DNA from: Psychrosphaera aestuarii
GTDB taxonomy: Bacteria > Pseudomonadota > Gammaproteobacteria > Enterobacterales > Alteromonadaceae
Direction: 5' to 3'
DNA: 64,000 bases
Assembly: GCF_017948405.1 (NCBI RefSeq)
Contig: NZ_CP072844.1
Coordinates: 434,001 to 498,000, forward strand
The number at the start of each line of letters is the position of its first letter. The stretch's first letter is position 1. The position numbers and the translations under genes were made by a program. Positions 56,922-64,000 of this stretch are shown piece by piece. The notes beneath the pieces were generated by a model. It worked only from the letters and a program-made list of their open reading frames with translations, searched no databases and was not told where the DNA came from.

Positions 56922-58508
56922 ATGCAGGATCTGCAGGCCACCATTCAACAAATACTGGATTATATAAAAGGTATTTGGATTAAAAAGCGGTTTATTATCA
57001 TATCAACTTGGTTGATATGTCCGCTGGGATTATTTTTAGTGGCAAAAATGCCCGATGTATATGAGTCAAAGGCGAAGATATACGCAGATACTCGTTCTAT
57101 GCTTAAGCCACTGCTAAGAGGGTTAGCAATTCAAACAGACTCGAAAGAAGAAATTAATGCTATTGCACGTACATTAAAATCAACGCCAAACTTAGAAGAT
57201 ATTGCTCGTAAAGCAGATTTAGACATTAGCGCTAAAACGCCTCAAGAATTCCAGGGCATTGTTGAGAACTTAAGAAATAAAATTATTTTTAATAGTTCGG
57301 GTCGTACGAGTATTTATAGTATTTCATTTGAGCACCCAGACCCGCAAATTGCCAAACGCGTTGTATCACTAACGTTAGATAAATTTGTTGAGTCGGCATT
57401 AGGTCAAAATCGTCAGGACAGCACCACGGCAAGTAACTTTTTAGATGAACAGTTACAAGAATATGCTACTCGATTGGCAAGTTCAGAGCAGCGTTTAGCT
57501 GATTTTAAAAAGCAGTATGGTGACTTGTTGCCAGAGTCTGGCGGTTCGGGTTATTACCAGCAACGAGGACAGTTAAAAACTCAAATTGAGTCAATTAATT
57601 TAGAGTTGTCAGAAAAGCAAACGCAATTACAGAGTTTAAAAAGTAAATTTGCCACTAGTACTACCAATGAAGGCAACCCTGATAACGTAAATATCGCTAC
57701 TCAGTACGATCAACGCATTGCTCAAATGCAGGCAAATTTAGATGATTTACAAATTCGTTTTACCGATAAACATCCAGATGTTCTGCAAACAAGAGAGCGT
57801 TTAGAATCATTGCAGCAACAACGTAAGTCGGAAATCGATCAGCTAATGAAAGGACTGTCAAATGGTGAGTTGGCCGCTGGCAGTCTAAGTGAAAATGCAA
57901 TTGTTCAACAACTCACTATCGTGATTAACAATTTAGAAAGTAATATCGCGTCATTAAATGTTCGTAAGCAAAGTTATGTTGAAAAACTAGACGTGCTTGA
58001 ACAAAAATTAGAGTTGATTCCAGATATTGAGGCGAAACGTACGGCGTTAAATCGTGACTACGGCATTACCAAACGAAAGTACGAAGAATTACTCAGTCGC
58101 AAAGAATCAGCAGATTTATCCCGTAAGGCCGACTTATCTGCTGAAGATGTGCAATTTAGAATTATTGATCCGCCTGTTGTGCCACTAGCGGCATCAGGGC
58201 CAAAACGTGCCTTGTTATACACAGGTGTGTTAATTGTTAGTTTTGGTGCTGGCGTAGCCTTGGCCTTTTTGTTTAGCCAGTTAAATCCGGTAATCATCAA
58301 TGCTAATCATTTAACAAAAATTACTGGCCGACCTGTATTAGGCGCAGTCACAGATATTAACTTAGCAGAAATCAATAAACGTGATCGACGCAGAATGTGG
58401 GTATTTGCTGCCTCATCCTCCGTAATTCTTGGTTTATATTTGGTGTTTATGTTCTCAGAGATTGTGATGAAAAAGACACCGTTGCAGTTAATGGAGAGAT
58501 TCATATGA
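56922..58508 (+). CDS. Chain-length determinant protein, XrtA type
   Basis: 528 residues. A transmembrane helix near residues 25-45, a Wzz domain, a long coiled coil (about 190-380), a GNVR-like stretch (YGITKRKYEELLSRKE) before the second helix (about 430), and a third helix near 495-510. No kinase motif, so it works with the separate autokinase that overlaps its stop by four bases (ATGA). Sets polysaccharide chain length. Confidence 0.92.
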   Translation: MQDLQATIQQILDYIKGIWIKKRFIIISTWLICPLGLFLVAKMPDVYESKAKIYADTRSMLKPLLRGLAIQTDSKEEINAIARTLKSTPNLEDIARKADLDISAKTPQEFQGIVENLRNKIIFNSSGRTSIYSISFEHPDPQIAKRVVSLTLDKFVESALGQNRQDSTTASNFLDEQLQEYATRLASSEQRLADFKKQYGDLLPESGGSGYYQQRGQLKTQIESINLELSEKQTQLQSLKSKFATSTTNEGNPDNVNIATQYDQRIAQMQANLDDLQIRFTDKHPDVLQTRERLESLQQQRKSEIDQLMKGLSNGELAAGSLSENAIVQQLTIVINNLESNIASLNVRKQSYVEKLDVLEQKLELIPDIEAKRTALNRDYGITKRKYEELLSRKESADLSRKADLSAEDVQFRIIDPPVVPLAASGPKRALLYTGVLIVSFGAGVALAFLFSQLNPVIINANHLTKITGRPVLGAVTDINLAEINKRDRRRMWVFAASSSVILGLYLVFMFSEIVMKKTPLQLMERFI

Positions 58509-59455
58509 GCTCTATAGAAAAGGCAATGAAACGCCAAGGTGAAAAAGCTAAATTTGGTCAACCAAAAGCAGCTGAAGGTGAGATTGAACAAGCAGCAACG
58601 CCTAATGACCAAACAGATGCGTCAAAGCATGTAGCACAACCAGAGTCAGAACAAGTTAAAAAACAAGATCAGGTGTTGCCGTCGGATAATCACCAAACCG
58701 AGTTGAGCTCACCGATAAGTACCAATAAAGACTTAGTGATTGATTTTGAAATGCTTGAAAGCAAGGGTTTTGTTGCTTTATCTCGTAAGCGTACGTTAAT
58801 AAACGAAGAGTTTCGTAGCATTAAGCGGAAAGTGTTAAATAACGCGTATGGCGGTTTGGCCAAAACGCTTCATCATGCGAACCTGGTGTTTGTATCAAGC
58901 TCACGACCGAATGAAGGTAAAACCTTTACAGCGGTTAATTTAGCGTTAAGCATTGCGTTAGAACAAGACAAAACGGTGCTGCTAGTAGACGCTGACGTGC
59001 TCAAACCGAGCGTGTCAAAAACCTTAGAAATAGGCGCGAACGTTGGTTTAATTGAATATTTAACCGGTGAAGAGAAAGACGTTTCATCTGTTATTTATCA
59101 TACCAATATTGAAAATCTAAAGGTTATTCCTGCTGGTTTACCACATCACTTATCAAACGAATTATTAGCAAGCGATAAAATGCTCAAGCTCTGTAAAGAG
59201 TTTGCCAGTCGTTACCCTGACCGAATCGTTATTTTTGATTGCCCTCCGCTTTTAGGTGTTAATGAAACGGCACTGATGGCAGAGCAATGTGGCCAAGGCG
59301 TGATTGTGGTAGAAGAGAACAAATCAAAAGTCTCGGAAGTAAAACAAGCCGTTGATTTATTACCAGAGACGATGGCGGTAGGGTTTGTACTTAATAAAGT
59401 GACCGACCCAACTGAAACTCAGGGTTATGGTTACTATTACGGTTCAGGAGCTTAA
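58505..59455 (+). CDS. XrtA-associated tyrosine autokinase
   Basis: 316 residues from ATG 58505, which overlaps the stop of the chain-length gene (ATGA). Charged low-complexity N-terminal 70 residues, then bacterial tyrosine kinase fold: Walker A SSRPNEGKTF (132-141), Walker A' VLLVDAD (158-164) and a FDCPPLLG Walker B. The tail GYGYYYGSGA is Tyr-rich and would be the autophosphorylated cluster. Regulates the chain-length protein. Confidence 0.92.
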   Translation: MSSIEKAMKRQGEKAKFGQPKAAEGEIEQAATPNDQTDASKHVAQPESEQVKKQDQVLPSDNHQTELSSPISTNKDLVIDFEMLESKGFVALSRKRTLINEEFRSIKRKVLNNAYGGLAKTLHHANLVFVSSSRPNEGKTFTAVNLALSIALEQDKTVLLVDADVLKPSVSKTLEIGANVGLIEYLTGEEKDVSSVIYHTNIENLKVIPAGLPHHLSNELLASDKMLKLCKEFASRYPDRIVIFDCPPLLGVNETALMAEQCGQGVIVVEENKSKVSEVKQAVDLLPETMAVGFVLNKVTDPTETQGYGYYYGSGA

Positions 59456-59461
59456 TTTCAA

Positions 59462-61186
59462 ATGAGCAAACAGCAGAATCAAAGAAGTCGAGCAATTAAA
59501 AATGCGTCATCACGTCGCGCTAATGACTTTGTTATATCTGCTGTTGCCATGTTTGTTGCTACTTGTTTAGGAACTGTGACAACGAGTGCAGTCGCCACTG
59601 AAATAGAAATCAAACCTAAAATTACGTCGATATATACCTATGTTGTTGACCCGGAGTTTAATGGTTTTGAATTGGATTCGTCGGTTGAAGATGGCAACCA
59701 AACTTTAATGCTTACGCCGAGTATTTCAATGCTCGCTAGTGGCGCTGTTTGGAATGGTCAATGGACCGTTTCGCACACTAAAATAGAGCAACTAGAGTCT
59801 AATTTTGAAAATACCTCTTTCAGCGATATCTCGCTAAATAATCAATTTAACTTTGTTAAAGATCGCGTGGTATTTTCCGCGAATGCTAGTCGCAAGAACC
59901 AAAATATTGATAACCGTTTTGCTGGTGTCTCAGATCCTATTTTTGGTCAAAGCGAATACGTCGATGTTGATAATGGCACATTAGGATTAACCGTAAAAAA
60001 CAAATCGGGTTCCGACTGGCGTAATAGTCTGAATTATTCGTATTCGGCGACTCGCTTTGATGAAGATCAGTTAGCAAATACCAGCACACGGTCAACGCAA
60101 CTGGTTAAAGGCGATAGACAGAACGCGGAAGTTCGGCTCGCATATGGTTCACGAGCAAACCAAGTAAAGGGTGAGTTTCGACTAGCTGGAAATAGTAACG
60201 ATAGAAATGTTCGTGGCAAGCAAAGTAACATAGCAGCCTCTTTTAATTTGGAACTACCTATGTGGTCGGCGCTTGATTTTGTATTAAGTGGTTCAGCATC
60301 ACGTAACTCCATAGCAAATTCGAGTTTTGAAGACTCTAATTTGGATAATGAATTTTATGGCGCTGGTTTAGCGTGGCGTTTCAGCGAACGCTCATATATC
60401 GCGGTAACCTACAATAAAGATACGCAGGGTCAAACCCGTTTTAGTGATGCTGATGAGGAGTTTGATGATACTTTTGTTGGCTATCGTTTGGTATTAGAGC
60501 CGAGTAAACGAACTTCGCTAAGTTATGAAAACAGCCGACGTTTTTACGGTGAGTCACATAACTTTAAATACAACAAGTCGGGCAACCACTGGAATATTAA
60601 TGTTGGATATGCTGAAGATTTAACGAGCCAGTCTAGGTTGGTTAACGATCCTATTTCTGCTGGTATTTATAGTTGTAATCCTATTTCGCTAGAAAGAGTG
60701 GACTGTATTCCGTTATCAAGAATTCCAGACAGACCAGACCCAAGACGTGAGTACATTGAGTTCTTTGATCCGAACTTTTTTATTGATGAAGAGTTAGTGT
60801 TATCTAAGGGATTAAATGCGTCTGTGTCGTATAAAGGCCGTAAGAGTACGTTAACTTTGTCGTATGCAAAAAGTAAGCGTCAGTTTTTAGAACGTGACAA
60901 TGATGAGTTTGGTAACGAACAAGACAGTGAGTCTTTTTCTATTAACTATAACCATAGAATGTCGCGCCGAACGTCTTTTAATGCATCAGCAAACCAAACT
61001 GACGTTGATTCAAATGGTACAAGAGGCGACAGAAAAGGCTTTCAAGCAAGTGTAGGTTTGGAGCGTAAGTTAACAAGAAAGGCAACTGGAAAATTGAATA
61101 TCCGCCGCTTTGATAACGACGGAAATTCAATTGGACAAAATAGAAAAGATACTCGGTTGGAAGTGCAGTACTCTTATCAATTTTAA
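59462..61186 (+). CDS. PEP-CTERM system outer-membrane beta-barrel protein
   Basis: 574 residues with a signal peptide (hydrophobic run about 27-45 after a basic head). The remainder is alternating beta strands (repeats such as RTSLSYENSRRFYG) ending ...LEVQYSYQF, an outer-membrane C-terminal signature. This is the large barrel that closes the export operon of XrtA loci and likely works as the outer-membrane pore or secretin-like partner. The gap from the kinase is six bases. Confidence 0.88.
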   Translation: MSKQQNQRSRAIKNASSRRANDFVISAVAMFVATCLGTVTTSAVATEIEIKPKITSIYTYVVDPEFNGFELDSSVEDGNQTLMLTPSISMLASGAVWNGQWTVSHTKIEQLESNFENTSFSDISLNNQFNFVKDRVVFSANASRKNQNIDNRFAGVSDPIFGQSEYVDVDNGTLGLTVKNKSGSDWRNSLNYSYSATRFDEDQLANTSTRSTQLVKGDRQNAEVRLAYGSRANQVKGEFRLAGNSNDRNVRGKQSNIAASFNLELPMWSALDFVLSGSASRNSIANSSFEDSNLDNEFYGAGLAWRFSERSYIAVTYNKDTQGQTRFSDADEEFDDTFVGYRLVLEPSKRTSLSYENSRRFYGESHNFKYNKSGNHWNINVGYAEDLTSQSRLVNDPISAGIYSCNPISLERVDCIPLSRIPDRPDPRREYIEFFDPNFFIDEELVLSKGLNASVSYKGRKSTLTLSYAKSKRQFLERDNDEFGNEQDSESFSINYNHRMSRRTSFNASANQTDVDSNGTRGDRKGFQASVGLERKLTRKATGKLNIRRFDNDGNSIGQNRKDTRLEVQYSYQF

Positions 61187-61193
61187 ATCAATT

Positions 61194-61418
61194 TTAATGC
61201 GCGTTTTGATGCATATTTAGGTTAGTTGTTACATCTAACTCAACGTCATCTTTCATTTCTTCCATTGGCGCCTCAGCGTCCATAACATTCTTTATGAAAT
61301 ACCAAGTGTAAAAAATCATCAAGCCTAGTGTTAATGCTAAAATACCAAAGCTCATAAACAATACTGGATCGCTCATAAAGTCACGAAACATAGATTCAAT
61401 ATTAAATTCGTTAAACAT
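61194..61418 (-). CDS. Small single-helix membrane protein (DUF3149-like)
   Basis: 74 residues with one transmembrane helix (about 17-43, LFMSFGILALTLGLMIFYTWYF in part) and an acidic tail ending in His residues. Size and shape fit the DUF3149 group; function unknown. Strong AAAGGAGAA ribosome site. Its upstream region carries two FNR-like palindromes, so expression may respond to oxygen. Confidence 0.7.
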   Translation of the reverse strand: MFNEFNIESMFRDFMSDPVLFMSFGILALTLGLMIFYTWYFIKNVMDAEAPMEEMKDDVELDVTTNLNMHQNAH

Positions 61419-61472
61419 AATCGTTCTCCTTTTTTCTATGCCTTCAATTTAGCTCCTTGGTGTAATTTAATA

Positions 61473-61486
61473 ATGATCTAGATCAT
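61473..61486. promoter_or_regulatory. FNR/CRP-like palindrome 1
   Basis: ATGATCTAGATCAT, a perfect 14-base palindrome. It matches the FNR pattern TTGATnnnnATCAA at eight of ten fixed positions. Lies 55 bases before the small membrane protein's ATG, at the distance expected for activation (site centred near -41). Confidence 0.45.
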
Positions 61487-61522
61487 GCTTTTTAGGTGTG
61501 CGTTTAATAAGCGAATTAAACA

Positions 61523-61536
61523 TTGATTTAGATCAT
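61523..61536. promoter_or_regulatory. FNR-like palindrome 2
   Basis: TTGATTTAGATCAT, nine of ten fixed positions of TTGATnnnnATCAA. Fifty bases (five helical turns) from the first site. Confidence 0.5.
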
Positions 61537-61571
61537 ATTAAATAATCGCTAACAAACGTATTTACATTGAT

Positions 61572-61588
61572 ATGATATAGTGTATCAT
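61572..61588. promoter_or_regulatory. Zur-like operator before the TonB receptor
   Basis: ATGATATAGTGTATCAT: arms ATGATA/TATCAT are inverted repeats, similar to the gammaproteobacterial zinc-uptake-regulator pattern TGTTATAnTATAACA. Ends 34 bases before the GTG of the histidine-rich receptor. Confidence 0.5.
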
Positions 61589-61622
61589 TTTTCTATATCA
61601 TTAATTTAGAGAGTAAAAGCTT

Positions 61623-64000
61623 GTGTTTTTAAATCGATTTTTTGCAACTTCTTTGTGTGCAGTTAGTGTTTTAAGTGCAAGTCCGGCGTACGCTGCACAT
61701 AGTATCGAAGGACTAGTTAAAGACGCGAAAGGCGCACCAGTCAAAAATGCCAAAGTCTTTGTACATGGTAGTACCTTAGTCGTTACCACAGATCAAAGTG
61801 GCCGCTTTAAATTAACTGAACAAATGAAGCATATCGAAGAGTTGCACGTGGTTGCATCAGGATTTAATCATGCTTCAGTTAAACTTTCTGAAAATATTAC
61901 TAGTTACAATATTGTACTGTCGCCTAGCCTAATTGAGCGTATTGACGTTACTGCGACGCCACTTCACGGTTCTACTTTGGAGTCTGCAACGCCAATTTCT
62001 GTGTTGAGTGACCAAGAGTTAAAAAACAAACATGCTTCAACATTAGGTGAAACATTAAAAGCAGAGTTAGGTGTGCATTCTTCCTATTACGGTCCTGTAA
62101 GTAGCACGCCTATTATTCGTGGTTTAGATGGGCCTCGAGTTCTTATTGCGCAAAATGGTTTAGATGTAGGTGATGCTTCTAGAGTTGGCCCAGATCATGT
62201 GGTATCGACAGAAACAAGTACCGTAAAACAAATTGAAGTATTACGAGGTCCTGCAACATTGTTTTATGGCAGTGGCGCTATTGGCGGAGTCGTGAATGTG
62301 GTTGATAACCGTGTACCACGAGAATTAGAGCGAAGCTCTGAATGGCAATATTCCTTTGGCACAGTGGCAGATGAATCGGAGTTGTCGTTTGCATTAAACG
62401 GTGGGGCAGAGCAAGCCTTGTCAGGAAAAGATATTGCTTGGCATGTTGATGCTTTTTATAGAGACAGCAGTGATTATGATGTGCCTGCCGATCCTGAGTT
62501 GCATGTAGATGAAGATGAAGAAGAACATGCTGAACACGCTGAAGATGGTCATGGCTCTTTTACGCTAGCGAATAGTGCCTCTCGTTCAAAAGGCGGTACT
62601 GTTGGCGCAAGTGTGTTATTGGATAACGGCTTTGTTGGTGTTTCGGTAGGTTACCTAGACCGTTTGTACGGTATACCTGGTCACGCGCATGCACATGAAG
62701 AGCACGATGAGCATGAAGAGCATGAAGAACATGAAGAACATGAAGAGCACGAAGAACACGCAGATGAGCATGAAGGTCACGATGACCACGATGAGCATGG
62801 TGAAGAAGGCTTTGTAAAAGGCGATATGCGTCAAACTCGTGTGCAGTTAATTTCTGAGCTTACTTTTAAAAATTCATGGATAACAGGTTTAAATACTAAG
62901 TTTGGTGTAACAAATTATCAGCACCAAGAGCTGGAGTTTGATGGGATTGGTGGCGTAGAAGTCGGTACTCAGTTTAATAATGATGCATGGGAACTTCGTA
63001 GTGATATGTTACTCGCTGATTTAAACGATTGGCATGGCGCTTTAACGTTCGATATAAAATCATCTGACTTTGAAGCAATAGGTGAAGAGGCATTTACACC
63101 GCCATCAAAAACTAAGTCGTACGCTATTGGACTGCTTGAAGAAAAGCACTTTGACAATGTGTTGGTGCAACTAGGTGCCCGTGCAGAACAAGTATCTATA
63201 GATTCAGATTTGTACTCGTTTGATTTCTCACCAGTGAGCTTATCAGCGGGTTTAGTTTATGATTTTGCTAGTGGTTATAACATAGCCGCGTCGTATACTC
63301 ATTCTTCTAGAGCACCTTCTGCAGGCGAATTGCTTTCATACGGACCTCATATTGGTACCCGTTCGTTCGAACTAGGTGCGATTTTTGACTCAATAGATGG
63401 AGCTACATCTCTTATAGAGTCGGACATGGTGGAAGAAACATCGAATAACATAGAGTTGAGCCTTAGAAAATTTGAAGGCGATGTGGGTTTTGTTGTTAAT
63501 GCCTTTTTTAATCAAGTAGATGATTTTTATTATCAAGCTAATACTGGTGAAGAGTTAGATGAGTTGCCGGTATACCGTTATGAGGCCAGAGACGCTGAGT
63601 TTTATGGTGTTGAAGCGCAGTGGATTTGGCAAGCTAACCAAGACTTGAAGATCACAGTACAGGCAGACAGCATCAATGGAAAATTAACATCAGGTGAGTA
63701 TTTACCGCGTATTCCACCAACTAGATTAGGCACTACTTTTGACTACGAGTTGGAAAATACCAGTATTGAACTGAGTGTGATGCATCATTTTGAGCAAGAC
63801 AAAACGGCAGCGATGGAAACAACAACGGATAGCTATTCTATGGTTGATATAAAAGTTAACCATTACTTACCGTTAGCTGGAATGGATACAACCTTGTTCT
63901 TTAAGATTAATAACTTGTTTGACGAAGAAGCCCGAGTTCATTCGAGCTTTTTAAAGAACGATACCTTGTTACCTAGTCGCTCATTTGTTGTCGGTATTAG
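61623..64000 (+). CDS. TonB-dependent receptor, histidine-rich, ZnuD-like (partial)
   Basis: Frame opens at GTG 61623 and runs to the window end (about 792 residues seen, close to complete since LLPSRSFVVGI is near the usual last strand). Signal peptide ends SPAYA. A carboxypeptidase-regulatory-like domain (about 25-100) precedes the plug with IIRGLDGPRVLI and VLRGPATLFYGSGAIGGVVN. An external loop (about 354-392) is almost only His, Glu and Asp, as in ZnuD-type zinc receptors. GTG start after GAGAG. A Zur-like operator is just upstream. Probably imports zinc or a zinc complex. Confidence 0.88.
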   Translation, partial: MFLNRFFATSLCAVSVLSASPAYAAHSIEGLVKDAKGAPVKNAKVFVHGSTLVVTTDQSGRFKLTEQMKHIEELHVVASGFNHASVKLSENITSYNIVLSPSLIERIDVTATPLHGSTLESATPISVLSDQELKNKHASTLGETLKAELGVHSSYYGPVSSTPIIRGLDGPRVLIAQNGLDVGDASRVGPDHVVSTETSTVKQIEVLRGPATLFYGSGAIGGVVNVVDNRVPRELERSSEWQYSFGTVADESELSFALNGGAEQALSGKDIAWHVDAFYRDSSDYDVPADPELHVDEDEEEHAEHAEDGHGSFTLANSASRSKGGTVGASVLLDNGFVGVSVGYLDRLYGIPGHAHAHEEHDEHEEHEEHEEHEEHEEHADEHEGHDDHDEHGEEGFVKGDMRQTRVQLISELTFKNSWITGLNTKFGVTNYQHQELEFDGIGGVEVGTQFNNDAWELRSDMLLADLNDWHGALTFDIKSSDFEAIGEEAFTPPSKTKSYAIGLLEEKHFDNVLVQLGARAEQVSIDSDLYSFDFSPVSLSAGLVYDFASGYNIAASYTHSSRAPSAGELLSYGPHIGTRSFELGAIFDSIDGATSLIESDMVEETSNNIELSLRKFEGDVGFVVNAFFNQVDDFYYQANTGEELDELPVYRYEARDAEFYGVEAQWIWQANQDLKITVQADSINGKLTSGEYLPRIPPTRLGTTFDYELENTSIELSVMHHFEQDKTAAMETTTDSYSMVDIKVNHYLPLAGMDTTLFFKINNLFDEEARVHSSFLKNDTLLPSRSFVVGI
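62682..62798. repeat. CATGAAGAA-type repeat encoding His/Glu-rich loop
   Basis: Short nine-base units (CATGAAGAG and variants) in tandem give a run of His-Glu-Glu within the receptor. Low-complexity, likely variable in copy number, frame kept because the unit is a multiple of three. Confidence 0.85.

Noticed and set aside
1..64000. tRNA, rRNA, riboswitch, insertion sequence or prophage genes
   Set aside because: None recognised by eye on either strand; no transposase, integrase or RNA-gene signature was seen. Small or divergent RNAs could be missed.

Overview
The window looks like a chromosomal segment of a marine gammaproteobacterium of the Alteromonadales, probably Colwelliaceae or Thalassotalea-like. 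This is an inference from the AT-rich DNA, a RimK very close to the E. coli form, and a complete PEP-CTERM/exosortase A (XrtA) system of the type found in sediment and biofilm gammaproteobacteria. I saw no rRNA, tRNA, CRISPR, phage or insertion sequence. Coding density is high, and only one gene-free stretch (about 15877-16277) exceeds 300 bases.

Layout. (1) 1-2306, minus strand: a three-gene cluster of RimK, an aspartoacylase-like deacylase and a RimK-linked retropepsin-like protease (cut by the window edge). (2) 2550-6528: an RND-type adaptor and pump. (3) 6659-8589: the XrtA-associated secretion ATPase, then a small membrane protein with an XRE repressor behind a promoter that carries two matching palindromes. 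(4) 8671-15876, minus strand: a probable single operon made of a Tat-signal protein of unknown function, a PqqD-like chaperone, an HprK-related kinase, a nucleotidyltransferase, a trypsin-like protease, and then the PrsK/PrsR two-component system. (5) 16278-19036, plus strand, divergent: an exosortase-associated acyltransferase, a ThiF/E1-like adenylyltransferase and a PEP-CTERM protein. Good sigma-54 (-24/-12) promoters precede the Tat-signal protein gene and the PEP-CTERM gene, which fits control by the sigma-54 activator PrsR. (6) 19109-21799: the PrsT TPR lipoprotein. (7) 21848-61186: a large exopolysaccharide locus. Its conserved part holds exosortase A, the initiating sugar transferase, polysaccharide deacetylase, O-ligase, amidotransferase, export lipoprotein, chain-length protein, tyrosine autokinase and an outer-membrane barrel. 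Its variable part holds WecB/WecC, many glycosyltransferases, Gtr-type proteins, a flippase, a pyruvyltransferase and an acyltransferase. (8) 61194-64000: a small membrane protein and a histidine-rich, probably zinc-responsive TonB receptor cut by the window end.

How it works together (inference). The EPS genes build, polymerise and export a repeat unit that probably contains N-acetylmannosaminuronic acid. XrtA processes PEP-CTERM proteins such as the 18182-19036 product. PrsK/PrsR with sigma-54 would switch on the PEP-CTERM protein and, in the same circuit, the kinase/PqqD/nucleotidyltransferase operon that appears to run on into prsK-prsR itself. That operon, with the divergent acyltransferase and E1-like enzyme, resembles a peptide-modification (RiPP-like) gene set. 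It is the best candidate here for an undescribed system.
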